A DNA stretch of 64,000 nt from Verrucomicrobiaceae bacterium. GTDB taxonomy: Bacteria > Verrucomicrobiota > Verrucomicrobiia > Verrucomicrobiales > Verrucomicrobiaceae. Shown here piece after piece: positions 10,287 through 18,697 of the stretch (position 1 is its first letter; each line of letters starts with the position of its first letter). The stretch covers positions 1-64,000 of the forward strand of contig JAIXZA010000174.1 of NCBI GenBank assembly GCA_027489965.1, read 5' to 3'. The notes beneath the pieces are model-generated. The model did not search any database, had not been told where the DNA came from, and was given only the letters and a program-made list of their open reading frames with translations. A program made the translations under genes and the position numbers.

Positions 10287-10832
10287 CTATTTCCGAGTTT
10301 TGGCTATCAACTGGGTGAATCTCTTCACTGGAATTGCCGGAGGTGGCTGATCAAAGTTAAATTGCTGATCTTGAGTGACTGCCACCTCGACCTGCACACG
10401 ACGCAGAAACGGATTCGTCAAATTACTGTTGGATGGAAGTCGTGCACCCCGACCAATTTCATTCTGATCAACGAGGCGAACACGTGCCAAATAAACCAAA
10501 TTATCCAAGTTGCCATTACCAGCTCCAAGCTCTAATCCCTGATCATCAAAGTATTTGAGGATAACATTACTTGATGCAGCACTGACTATTCCAGACATCG
10601 TGGTCCAGTCAGCAGCCTGCACTTCACCAATCAATTGATCTACAATTCTCGTTTCAGCCTGCTCATTGGCCGTCTTACGGGACATTTCCATGCCGTGAGG
10701 GAGCAGGCCAAGAATGGTCACCACACCCAGGGCCATGATGCCGACGGCTAGCACCACTTCTACCAGCGAAAACCCTGCATTGCGTAAGGCGACGACATTA
10801 GAGTGAGCTGGATGGTTGATTTGTGTTTTCAT
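10287..10832 (-). CDS. Prepilin-like protein, Verru_Chthon cassette protein B type
   Basis: A 181-residue protein with a type IV prepilin N-terminus. A 20-residue polar leader ends in glycine, followed by FSLVEVVLAVGIMALGVVTI: Phe at +1, Glu at +5, then one hydrophobic helix. A prepilin peptidase would be expected to cut at Gly-Phe. I chose the ATG at 10832 because the in-frame start at 10913 would put 27 extra residues before the leader. Family knowledge, recalled: Verrucomicrobia carry multi-gene cassettes of pseudopilins (Verru_Chthon A-D), and this resembles member B. Other members would have to lie beyond the left edge. The gene ends 48 bases before the giant repeat protein on the same strand, so the two are probably co-transcribed. 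A general type II secretion pseudopilin is the alternative. Confidence 0.8.
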   Translation of the reverse strand: MKTQINHPAHSNVVALRNAGFSLVEVVLAVGIMALGVVTILGLLPHGMEMSRKTANEQAETRIVDQLIGEVQAADWTTMSGIVSAASSNVILKYFDDQGLELGAGNGNLDNLVYLARVRLVDQNEIGRGARLPSNSNLTNPFLRRVQVEVAVTQDQQFNFDQPPPAIPVKRFTQLIAKTRK

Positions 10833-10986
10833 GGAAGCTGGGATGGAGAGAGTTTGCGCTACTGGATTGGACCTAAATCCTGAATTTGTGTTGAGAATAC
10901 CAAAAATGCCCACGTACCGTCAATCTAAATACATGGTAAATACCAGCCTATCGGCCGAAAAAGACACTTTTCACCGAACTGGGGAT

Positions 10987-11772
10987 TCACTGAGCCTTCT
11001 TAATGGCATCCCAGGCGGCATCCATTTCCTCCAAGGTTGCCTCTCCAAGCTTTTTACCTTCAGCCGCAATTTTTGCCTCTACGGCATGAAACCGTCGGAT
11101 AAATTTCTCATTGGCAGCAGCCATCGCTGCCTCTGACTCGATTCCCAATTTTCTGGCCAAATTAACGACACTGAAGAGCAAATCTCCCAGTTCCTCCTCC
11201 ATAGCTGCCGTTTGGCCAGCAGCCACAGCTTCCTCTAATTCAACGGCTTCCTCGCGAATTTTGGCAAAAACAGGCGCTACATTAGGCCAATCAAAACCGA
11301 CTCTTGCCGCCTTCTTTTGCAGCTTTTGCCCCCGCATCAGGGCAGGCAGGCCATTGCCAACCCCGTGGAGGTAACCTTCAAATTGTGTGCCTTTTTCCTG
11401 GCGCTTAATCGCGTCCCACTGGGTCAAAACAGCATCGGTGGTGATAGCACTCGTCTCCCCGAAGACATGTGGGTGACGGCGGATGAGCTTATCTGAAAGC
11501 CCATGCGCCATCTGATCCAAATCAAAGGTGCCTAGACCAGAGGCAATCTCTGCATGAAGCACAGGCTGAAGTAGCAGATCCCCTAATTCTTCACAAATCA
11601 GCTCAGGATTCCCACTTTTGATCGCATCCACCACTTCGTAAGCTTCCTCTAGGACATGCGGGATCAGAGATTCATGAGTCTGCTCCATATCCCAGGGACA
11701 ACCTCCGGGGGCGCGTAGGCGGTGGACGATGTAACGAAGGCGGGTAATACCATCTGGGTGATCAAGGCTCAT
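10987..11772 (-). CDS. mazG: Nucleoside triphosphate pyrophosphohydrolase MazG
   Basis: A 261-residue MazG that hydrolyses (d)NTPs to monophosphate and pyrophosphate, a house-cleaning and stringent-response function. The first domain starts with LRAPGGCPWDMEQTHESL. It carries the metal-binding EEAYE and EELGDLLLQ motifs typical of all-alpha NTP pyrophosphatases, then RRHPHVFG. A second copy of the acidic motif (EEELGDLLFSVVNLAR) gives the two-domain layout of E. coli MazG. A GTG 17 codons upstream (11823) would add an unusual MQTFFVLDAAF extension. I prefer the ATG at 11772 because its N-terminus matches the family. It is transcribed away from trxA, with about 110 bases between the two starts. 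Confidence 0.93.
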   Translation of the reverse strand: MSLDHPDGITRLRYIVHRLRAPGGCPWDMEQTHESLIPHVLEEAYEVVDAIKSGNPELICEELGDLLLQPVLHAEIASGLGTFDLDQMAHGLSDKLIRRHPHVFGETSAITTDAVLTQWDAIKRQEKGTQFEGYLHGVGNGLPALMRGQKLQKKAARVGFDWPNVAPVFAKIREEAVELEEAVAAGQTAAMEEELGDLLFSVVNLARKLGIESEAAMAAANEKFIRRFHAVEAKIAAEGKKLGEATLEEMDAAWDAIKKAQ

Positions 11773-11885
11773 ACCTGTGGCGATAATCGGGAAAGCGGCA
11801 TCTAGCACGAAAAAAGTTTGCACCTGTGTCCTGAATGCCTACCTCATGCGTATCCGTTTAAACAGTCACTCAAATCTATAACATT

Positions 11886-12215
11886 ATGGCCAGCGAAGCA
11901 GTCCTCCTCCGAAACGATACCAATTTTGCCTCAGAAATCGCCAACACCACCGTTCCCGTTCTTGTGGACTTCTGGGCAGAATGGTGTGGCCCTTGCCGCA
12001 TGCTCGGACCGATCCTCGATCAGCTCGCCACTGAAAAAGGTGACGCGATCAAAGTCATCAAAGTGAATGTCGATGAAAGCCCTGCGCTCAGCGCCCAATA
12101 TGGAGTGCGCTCCATTCCGATGCTCCTTTTCATCAAAGGCGGTGAAGTGAAAGAAACCGTTGTCGGCGTGCAATCCAAAGATGCTCTGGCCCGCAAGCTA
12201 GAAGCGATTGCTTAA
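11886..12215 (+). CDS. trxA: Thioredoxin
   Basis: A 109-residue cytoplasmic thioredoxin, the usual length. The redox site WCGPC lies at residues 33-37 (cysteines 34 and 37), preceded by VLVDFWAE. The cis-proline loop (RSIPML) and the C-terminal GGEVKETVVGV strand are both present. It reduces disulfides in cytoplasmic enzymes and would be recharged by thioredoxin reductase, which is not in this window. The ATG at 11886 gives the canonical N-terminus. No Shine-Dalgarno motif precedes it (leader ...CTATAACATT). It is monocistronic, with a strong hairpin terminator 22 bases after the stop. Confidence 0.97.
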   Translation: MASEAVLLRNDTNFASEIANTTVPVLVDFWAEWCGPCRMLGPILDQLATEKGDAIKVIKVNVDESPALSAQYGVRSIPMLLFIKGGEVKETVVGVQSKDALARKLEAIA

Positions 12216-12237
12216 TTTTCGTTTTTCAACTTCAATG

Positions 12238-12275
12238 CGGTCGCTTTGGCATGTCCTGAAGCGACCGTTTTTTGT
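12238..12275 (+). terminator. Rho-independent terminator of trxA
   Basis: A perfect 9-bp stem (CGGTCGCTT with AAGCGACCG) and a 12-base loop are followed by a run of six T and then G. Confidence 0.9.
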
Positions 12276-12415
12276 TTATCACTGAGTCAAGAAGCCATTC
12301 AAGGCACTAAGACTTGTAGCGTCACTGCAGACGGCAGCTTGATCTTCAGAGATTCAATCAAGGCGTCAGGCAATGCTGTGCCACAGGTATGCAGCACGTA
12401 CCACTAATTTCAAAA

Positions 12416-14695
12416 TTAGGGTCTCTGGAGCATCATCCGCAGCCTCTGAGCATCAGCAAAACCGGGATCAATGCTAAGGGCCCGCTCAGCCGCAGCGGTA
12501 GCTTCGGTTTTCTGGCCGAGTTGAGCGTGGATGGTGGCTCGGGCATAGGGGATGGAAGAATCACCTGGCTCCGCGACTTCACCTTGTCTTAAAGCAGCGA
12601 TTGCCTCAGCCGTCTGGCCTAGTTGATTGAGCGCCAGACCAAGATTGTACCAAGCCCGAGCAAAACGTGGCTGCACACGGACGCATTCACGCAAAGCTGA
12701 CACAGTGGCAGTGAGGTCGCCTGTTTCACTATAGGCTAGCCCCAGTTCATAGTGATACTGCGCTTCATTGGGGGCCAGCTTAATGGCGTCTTGCAACTTT
12801 TGAATCGTCCGAGTTTGATTACCACTCGCGTTATAAAGCATGGCCAGATCATGATGGAAAGGCGGCGAATTCGGATCCCAGGAGACAGCGGTCTCCATGT
12901 GCTTGATCGCGCTCGGCACATCACGCCTAGCAAAATTAAACTGCCCGAGCTGCATCTGGCCACTCGGTTGATCAGCATTCAGTTGCAGCATGTGTTGCAG
13001 ATCCTTTCCAGCTGCGGAGTTCAGATCTACCGTGTCACGCAAAGCCCACGCAGCAGCCACTCGCACGCTGCGCGCTGGGTCATTCAAAAGAGCCTCCATG
13101 CTGGTGCGCACACCTGGAGCTTGCATGGCAGGCTCCAGGCTGCGGGCAGCAGATTGGCGCACCAACGGATGCTCATGCTTCAGCTGGGTGCGTAGAGCCT
13201 CAGTCACTGGCGGCTGATCCACCCAGCGGTCGAGCACCAGACTTGTGCTAGCCTTCCAGTGCGGCATTTCATCACTGTCTAGCAGCGCAATCAGACCATC
13301 ACGCGCCGTTTGGTCCCCCTGCCGAGCTTTGGCGATGAGTGTGGCCCGTGTCCTCGTTTTTCGATTCATCTTCTCTCCCCACCACTTTTCTGTGGCAGCC
13401 AGAGACCACTCATTGTCTTTATCCTGATGACATTTATTGCAGGCATTTGGCACTCCAAACTGCTTGGTCAACAAGGGATCAGGAATGGTAAACCCATGAT
13501 CATGGCGCGGATGCCGCTGCATGTAGGTCGTCTGCGGCATGTGACAATTGATGCACTGATTGCCAGCGCTGGCAGCCTGATGAAAGCTATGCATTTCAGG
13601 AAGAATCACAGGAGCCTTTGGGAATCCACCAGCGGTGTGGCATCTCATGCAAAGTTGGTTACCTGTGAGGATCGTCTTCATGCTATGCATGTCGTGACAA
13701 TCCATGCAGCGCACGCCTGAGTGATACATGCGGCTGCTGATGAAACTGGCAAACTCATAGTCTTCATCACGAATCTGCCCATCTGGATAATAGATGTCAC
13801 TGCCATCCGTGATTGTGAGTTGATAGTGATCCCAAAAAGATTCACCCGGAACAAAATCACCGGTCACTTCCCCGCGCCGAGCATGACAGCCTGCGCAGTT
13901 CTCAGTGTGTTGATCCCGTGTCCAGTTGGTTTTGATGGCTGGATTCAAGGTGTGGGCCTTCATCGGCCCATGACAGGACTCACAGCTGACCGTCATCTCG
14001 GCCATCGTCGTCTTATAAGTGTCTGTCGGTGGATCGTAATTTTTGCGGACGCGAGTGTTGTGGCAGCTCGCACACATCTGATTCCAGATCATGCCACGCC
14101 CCGTCCAGTGGCCCCATTCCCCCGGTTTGCGGTCCTCGTTGCCATACACATTGAACCAGTCACCCCGCAGCGGATCAAAGCAGGCCTCCATGGTGTGCAG
14201 CGCTCCCCGTGGACCTTTGACCAAAAACTGCCGCAGCGGATCATGTCCGATGACACGCTCCACAGGATAAGCCTCGACCTTATCTCCAAAGCCGAGAGAG
14301 GTGAGCTGATACAGCTGATCTTTTTTCTCTGCCTTTGTCGTCTGCGATCCGTGTTGGAAGGACTTAGACGGAGAAAAAGCCGACAAATCCAGCTCATCAT
14401 TCGGCTTCCGCTCCGCCAGTCCGTGGTGTGATCCTTTCCACTTCTCAAACTCCACCGCATGACACTGTTTGCAGGAATCCGAGCCCGCATATTCAGCGAA
14501 AACAGCCTTTTCATCAGACATGACAAAGGGCGTAACTGCCTTGGCTGGCAGAACGTCCACAGGCACCTCCGTATAATTTTTTTCAGGCCATAACGCCCAT
14601 CCGATCAGACCAACGATCACGAGAAGAACAGCAACGAGCACTAGACCTGCTTTTACATTGGCAGGTGCTTCAGGTGTCGGGACAGATTTCTTCAT
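12416..14695 (-). CDS. Octaheme cytochrome c fused to HEAT-like and TPR repeats
   Basis: A 759-residue protein. Residues 17-36 are one hydrophobic helix (signal anchor), so the rest is periplasmic. Eight CxxCH haem-binding motifs lie between residue 75 and about 420: CKQCH, CASCH, CESCH, CAGCH, CMDCH, CMRCH, CINCH, CNKCH. The middle, about 455-590, has helical repeats with HEAT character (HPLVRQSAARSL, RSVRVAAAWALRD). The last 165 residues are TPR units (AQYHYELGLAYSETGD, ARAWYNLGLALNQLGQ). The haem part resembles the cytochrome c-554/hydroxylamine-oxidoreductase-like group of multihaem proteins. The substrate is not evident, and an electron-transfer role is inferred. It is last in a minus-strand run, 84 bases after the OmpA-domain gene. 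Confidence 0.9.
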   Translation of the reverse strand: MKKSVPTPEAPANVKAGLVLVAVLLVIVGLIGWALWPEKNYTEVPVDVLPAKAVTPFVMSDEKAVFAEYAGSDSCKQCHAVEFEKWKGSHHGLAERKPNDELDLSAFSPSKSFQHGSQTTKAEKKDQLYQLTSLGFGDKVEAYPVERVIGHDPLRQFLVKGPRGALHTMEACFDPLRGDWFNVYGNEDRKPGEWGHWTGRGMIWNQMCASCHNTRVRKNYDPPTDTYKTTMAEMTVSCESCHGPMKAHTLNPAIKTNWTRDQHTENCAGCHARRGEVTGDFVPGESFWDHYQLTITDGSDIYYPDGQIRDEDYEFASFISSRMYHSGVRCMDCHDMHSMKTILTGNQLCMRCHTAGGFPKAPVILPEMHSFHQAASAGNQCINCHMPQTTYMQRHPRHDHGFTIPDPLLTKQFGVPNACNKCHQDKDNEWSLAATEKWWGEKMNRKTRTRATLIAKARQGDQTARDGLIALLDSDEMPHWKASTSLVLDRWVDQPPVTEALRTQLKHEHPLVRQSAARSLEPAMQAPGVRTSMEALLNDPARSVRVAAAWALRDTVDLNSAAGKDLQHMLQLNADQPSGQMQLGQFNFARRDVPSAIKHMETAVSWDPNSPPFHHDLAMLYNASGNQTRTIQKLQDAIKLAPNEAQYHYELGLAYSETGDLTATVSALRECVRVQPRFARAWYNLGLALNQLGQTAEAIAALRQGEVAEPGDSSIPYARATIHAQLGQKTEATAAAERALSIDPGFADAQRLRMMLQRP

Positions 14696-14779
14696 TCAGG
14701 ATTTGTTCAATACGCCGCAAAGGCAGAAAGGGTCAACGAAGCTTCATCCTTTGGCTTTCCTTAAAAGAACCAAGCCGAA

Positions 14780-15763
14780 CTATTTCTCGACACGCACCAG
14801 AGCTACACGACGATTTTTTGCACGTCCTTCATCACTGCTATTTGATGCGATGGGGCACTGATAACCCACACCGCATGGTGTCAAACGTGAGCCGGCAGCT
14901 GGAACGCGCTCACTTAAAGCTGCGACGACAGCGGCGGCACGTTTTTTAGATAGCTCAATGTTGTCTTCAAAGCCACCCACACCATCGGTATGACCAACCA
15001 CTAGGAGACGCAGAGTAGCATCTGCTTTGAGTAGCTTTTCCACCTCGTCCAGTGTCGGTCCAGACTCAGACTTGAGCGTGGCAGAACCAGTGTCGAAGTA
15101 GAAGCCATAGAGATTCACACCACCTTGCTCAAGGATTCGTGAAGCCATTTCCTCAGCCTTTACCACGACCATCTTTTCGTCCATCGCAGACGATTCAATC
15201 ACATCCAGCGCGATGATGGGCACTCCCTTGGCAGGTTGCAGAGTCTTTGGATTGACAGTGCCCACTTTAAAATTTGTCACGAAGAGAGAAAGATGATCTC
15301 CTCCCTTCTTAGCTGCTAGGTAACGACCACCCTGTGGACTAAGCGCAAAAGTCCCTCCAGGCCGATTGGCGTAGCGGCTTAAAAAGATCTGCCCTTTGGC
15401 ATCACTCAATTCCGCTTCGCTACCTTCCCATAGAATCTCCCAACCTTTGGCAGCCAACTCTGTCTGATAATTTCGATAAACCTCCAGTGCCGTGCGGTTA
15501 GGATCACTGCCGACATAGGTCACGCGCGTCACCTTGCCTTCCAGTTCAAGACTATTCGCAAAGGTGACTTGGCTAGACGTTTTCTTCATCTTTCCCAGCG
15601 GCAGCGTATAGCTGTCAAAAGCCTTCTCTTCATAGAAAGTGGTGCGTGTGTCCTCATAACGCTTCAGTCCTAGTGGGTCTTTGGAACCCGGCACATCCTC
15701 GGCATGTGAAATGAAGGACACTGCAAAAGCAAAAAACGTAGCGAGGCTGTGAATGGATTTCAT
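14780..15763 (-). CDS. OmpA-domain outer-membrane or periplasmic protein
   Basis: A 327-residue exported protein. The ATG at 15763 gives a clean signal peptide (MKSIHSLATFFAFAVSFISHA); an ATG nine codons earlier is possible. The N-terminal two thirds are unassigned, with EVYRNYQTELAAKGWEILWEG resembling DUF4892-type proteins. The C-terminal 110 residues are an OmpA peptidoglycan-binding domain: YFDTGSATLKSES, then LLVVGHTDGVGGFEDNIELSKKRA and a terminal AKNRRVALVR. OmpA domains bind diaminopimelate in peptidoglycan, so the protein probably tethers the outer membrane. It stands between a membrane-anchored unknown gene and the octaheme cytochrome, all on the minus strand. Confidence 0.88.
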   Translation of the reverse strand: MKSIHSLATFFAFAVSFISHAEDVPGSKDPLGLKRYEDTRTTFYEEKAFDSYTLPLGKMKKTSSQVTFANSLELEGKVTRVTYVGSDPNRTALEVYRNYQTELAAKGWEILWEGSEAELSDAKGQIFLSRYANRPGGTFALSPQGGRYLAAKKGGDHLSLFVTNFKVGTVNPKTLQPAKGVPIIALDVIESSAMDEKMVVVKAEEMASRILEQGGVNLYGFYFDTGSATLKSESGPTLDEVEKLLKADATLRLLVVGHTDGVGGFEDNIELSKKRAAAVVAALSERVPAAGSRLTPCGVGYQCPIASNSSDEGRAKNRRVALVRVEK

Positions 15764-15848
15764 GAGAAGACTAAGATGCTGAGAATTCACCTACAACTCA
15801 AAGATGGCGTTGACTACCCAGCCTATCAATCAGAATCCATCACCAACC

Positions 15849-16445
15849 TCAGCGCTTCATTCCCTGAACTCGTGACTGCATGTCCTCGAGAAATGGCAGC
15901 ATATCCATCTTTGTTTTTAAAGGAGCTTGGCGCAGGAACAACATAGGATCATCGGCGATCATGCTTTCCATGAACTCACGATCTTTTTCAGCTTTTGGCC
16001 CAGCCTCTTTGTTAGGCCCACCCATTCCCTTCACATCTCCCCTGAATCGACCGACGATCCGCTTCCGCTCATCTTCTGGCATGACTTTTAGGGCTTTTTC
16101 GATCACTTCAAAAAGTGGCTCGATCGTCCGGTCCACATACTCTTTTTTCTCCTCGTCATTGAGCGATGCAAAGAATTGATCTAGCTCAGATTGACTATCC
16201 TCTCTGAGGCTCCGGCGCTGGCTCGCATCCAGCCGCAAATAGCTGGCAATAACTTGCGCTAAGTATTGGCGGCGCTTTTCATCACTTAGCGTCTGCCCAT
16301 TCAGCCAGGGCGCCGCCTCCATAAGTTCCGACACTTTTCCAGGCCAGGAAACCAGATGATCCGTCTCATGCATGATCACAGCCACAATCGACCAAACGAA
16401 AGCTAGCAGAACGGCGGCGGTGAGCCAGATACGTTGACGAGGCAT
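15849..16445 (-). CDS. Membrane-anchored protein of unknown function coupled to murJ
   Basis: A 198-residue protein with one N-terminal transmembrane helix (IWLTAAVLLAFVWSIVAVIM) and a charged, mostly helical remainder. The tail is rich in Glu, Lys, Asp and Arg (SLNDEEKKEYVDRTIEPLFEV, EDERKRIVGRFRGDVKG). I do not recognise the family. The ATG at 16445 is only 7 bases after the murJ stop codon, so translation is probably coupled to murJ and a role in envelope biogenesis is a reasonable guess. An in-frame start inside murJ at 16508 is less likely because it puts 21 polar residues before the anchor. Confidence 0.75.
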   Translation of the reverse strand: MPRQRIWLTAAVLLAFVWSIVAVIMHETDHLVSWPGKVSELMEAAPWLNGQTLSDEKRRQYLAQVIASYLRLDASQRRSLREDSQSELDQFFASLNDEEKKEYVDRTIEPLFEVIEKALKVMPEDERKRIVGRFRGDVKGMGGPNKEAGPKAEKDREFMESMIADDPMLFLRQAPLKTKMDMLPFLEDMQSRVQGMKR

Positions 16446-16452
16446 GATCAGA

Positions 16453-18069
16453 TCAACGTTTAAATCGCTTGGAGACAATGCCAATAAACTCACCCGCCTC
16501 TTCGACACGGAGTTTTTGAGTGACCGAGAAATAAACGACGGCTGCTAGAGTGACCGTCACCCCAAGACCAGCGGCCTGCATCAAGAAGCTCATTTTGGCC
16601 CAGTCTGCCAGCAAGTAAATTTTCATCCCATAACTTACGGCAGCCATCATTCCAATGCCGATCAAGAGCCGCATCAGGGATGCCGAAAGCGCCTTCGTTT
16701 CCAACCCTCCCGCAAATTTCCTCATGCTGAGATAGAGTGCCGAAAAGTTAACAGCTAACCCCAAGGCGGTAGCCCAGGCCAGAGCAGTGTGATCCCAATG
16801 CAAAACAAAGACGGTGAAAAAATTCAGAGACGCATTCAGGGCAATAATGCCAAGACTAACCATCATAGGAATGAATCGTTTATCGATGGTGTAAAAGGCA
16901 GGCTGGAGGACTTTAATCGCCGAATAAAAGACCAAACCAAAGGCATAAGCCTGCAATGGCCCTGCCGTCATCGCCACATCATGAGCGGTGAATTTGCCGT
17001 GCTCGAAAAGCAGAGAAACAATCTCTTTGGCAAAAATCGAAAGCCCCACAGCGCATGGAAGAGTCAGAAAAAGAACCAACCGTAACCCTTTCGCCAAAGC
17101 ACCTCTAAAAGCTGGCGTGACACCTTCTGTCGCCAATCGAGAAAGCATCGGCAAAGTGACCGTAGCGACGGCCACACCAAAGAGGCCGAGTGGAAGTTGC
17201 TGTAACCGTTGTGCATTGGCCAACCAAGCATTCGCAGATTCCTGCCCCGGTGTGTAGGAGGCAAAGATCGAGTTTAAAAAGACATTAATCTGAGTCCCGC
17301 CAGCAGCGATGAGCGACGGCCACATCAGACGCAGAACATCGCGGACGCCGTCGTCTTTCCAGTCAAAATCCAAACCAAATTTAAAGCCTACTTTTTTCAG
17401 GGCCGGAAGCTGAATGAGCAGCTGAAGCATACCACCGATCAGGGTGCCCGCGGCAAAACCCATCAATCCCTTTTCTGTGATGTGACCCTCACGAAATCCT
17501 GGATCAATTATCCAAGCAATGGTCACACCACCCACAATGCAGCCTAGATTAAAAAAGGCGGAAGCCACCGCTGGAATAAAGAAAACTCTTTTTGAGTTTA
17601 GCATCCCCATAACCAAGGCTGTGATGGAGACAATGGTGATGAACGGATACATGATCTGCACCAGAGTCGTGCAGAGCTTCAAACTAACCTCACTCTCCCA
17701 ACCCGGATTTAAAAGACGTACCAACCAAGGAGCTAATGCCACACCGGCCATCGCAATGACGGACATGAAACAAAGTGAAAGAGCCAGCATCTTTCTGCCA
17801 AGTGCCCATGCAGCCTCATCACCCTCATTTTTAATCTTCTTCGTGAAAGTCGTGACAAAGGCAGTCGATAGAGCCCCTTCTGCAAATAGGTCACGCAGCA
17901 TGTTCGGCGTTCTGAAAGCCGCTGTGAAAATGCCCGTGAAGTGAGAGCCAAAAAGCCCATTCAAAAGCTGATCCCGCACCAGCCCCAGCACTCGGCTACA
18001 AAGAATGGCGATGGAGACTACACCTGTGCTTTTGGCCGTGGAGTTGGTGTCTTTTTTGAGGTCGCTCAT
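16453..18069 (-). CDS. murJ: Lipid II flippase MurJ
   Basis: A 538-residue polytopic membrane protein of the MVF/MOP superfamily that flips lipid II across the inner membrane for peptidoglycan synthesis. Diagnostic segments are SRVLGLVRDQLLNGLFG near the N-terminus, RTPNMLRDLFAEGALSTAFV, and PSLIAAGGTQINVFLNSIFAS mid-protein. About 14 hydrophobic helices follow. The ATG at 18069 is chosen because a longer frame would overlap the toxin gene and adds 43 non-family residues. Only 8 bases separate the toxin stop from this start, so murJ probably depends on transcription from further upstream. Confidence 0.95.
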   Translation of the reverse strand: MSDLKKDTNSTAKSTGVVSIAILCSRVLGLVRDQLLNGLFGSHFTGIFTAAFRTPNMLRDLFAEGALSTAFVTTFTKKIKNEGDEAAWALGRKMLALSLCFMSVIAMAGVALAPWLVRLLNPGWESEVSLKLCTTLVQIMYPFITIVSITALVMGMLNSKRVFFIPAVASAFFNLGCIVGGVTIAWIIDPGFREGHITEKGLMGFAAGTLIGGMLQLLIQLPALKKVGFKFGLDFDWKDDGVRDVLRLMWPSLIAAGGTQINVFLNSIFASYTPGQESANAWLANAQRLQQLPLGLFGVAVATVTLPMLSRLATEGVTPAFRGALAKGLRLVLFLTLPCAVGLSIFAKEIVSLLFEHGKFTAHDVAMTAGPLQAYAFGLVFYSAIKVLQPAFYTIDKRFIPMMVSLGIIALNASLNFFTVFVLHWDHTALAWATALGLAVNFSALYLSMRKFAGGLETKALSASLMRLLIGIGMMAAVSYGMKIYLLADWAKMSFLMQAAGLGVTVTLAAVVYFSVTQKLRVEEAGEFIGIVSKRFKR

Positions 18070-18077
18070 GGAAAGTT

Positions 18078-18395
18078 TTATTGGGGGAGGCGAGATTGCA
18101 GAAGTGCCAGGATAGACGCTGTGTTTTGTCTGAGATGCAAAACTGCGAGAATCACATTCCTTCGACCTTCGACTCGATAAAAAATGGCAATATCCCAAGC
18201 CAGAATAACAAGACGGCGCATGGACTTCATCGCCAAATAAGCAGGCCCGATCAGGGGATGTAAGCAGAGTAGATTCAAGTGCTCCTGTATGGCCTGATCA
18301 AACAAAGCACCGCCACCTTCCCGCCGCTCCTCAAAGCGGACATAGTGGCCAAACAGATCCTGGTCCGCCCCAGCGAGCACCAAGTTCTCACTCAT
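18078..18395 (-). CDS. RelE/ParE-family toxin
   Basis: A 105-residue protein with the ParE/RelE fold signature. There is an early helix (LFGHYVRFEERREGGGALFDQAIQEH), then RRLVI, IFYRVEGRRNVILAVLHLRQN, the core strand pair of type II toxins. ParE members poison DNA gyrase and RelE members cut mRNA; the sequence does not tell which. The ATG overlaps the antitoxin stop codon (ATGA), the usual arrangement for antitoxin-first pairs. It ends 8 bases before murJ. An in-frame upstream start inside the antitoxin gene exists but is not needed. Confidence 0.82.
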   Translation of the reverse strand: MSENLVLAGADQDLFGHYVRFEERREGGGALFDQAIQEHLNLLCLHPLIGPAYLAMKSMRRLVILAWDIAIFYRVEGRRNVILAVLHLRQNTASILALLQSRLPQ

Positions 18396-18658
18396 GCTCT
18401 TTGACGGCGGTCGGCTTTGAAGGCTTCGTAACGCTGCTGCAACCCCTCTCTGACCTCTGCCCAAGGTCGAGCAGTCTCAGGGTGTGTCTGATAGTGATCC
18501 CAGCGCGCAGACAAAAGCTCGGTGACTGCAGCTCTGGTATCTGGATCTTCTAACTGAGGATCACCCTGACCGTTCAGCTCGGAATCCAACTCATGAAAGA
18601 CCTCCCACTTCTCTTCTCGGGACATGGCAGCGAGTTCTGGCAGACGTTCAGCGATCAT
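18392..18658 (-). CDS. Putative antitoxin of the ParE-type pair
   Basis: An 88-residue acidic helical protein (MIAERLPELAAMSREEKWEVFHELDSEL at the start, WDHYQTHPETARPWAEVREGL later). It resembles the short addiction-module antitoxins that lack an obvious DNA-binding domain and neutralise RelE/ParE toxins. The assignment rests mainly on its position: it precedes the toxin, with a 4-base overlap of stop and start. It begins 39 bases after sua5 ends, with no visible terminator between them. The pair therefore seems embedded in a housekeeping transcript. Confidence 0.75.
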   Translation of the reverse strand: MIAERLPELAAMSREEKWEVFHELDSELNGQGDPQLEDPDTRAAVTELLSARWDHYQTHPETARPWAEVREGLQQRYEAFKADRRQRA

Positions 18659-18697
18659 AGGGGAAAGATTAAATTCTGAATGCTGCGGGTCAAGATT

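Noticed and set aside
13721-14431. A 236-codon plus-strand frame opposite the octaheme cytochrome
   Set aside because: It lies entirely antisense to a gene with eight CxxCH motifs. No family sequence is recognisable in it.
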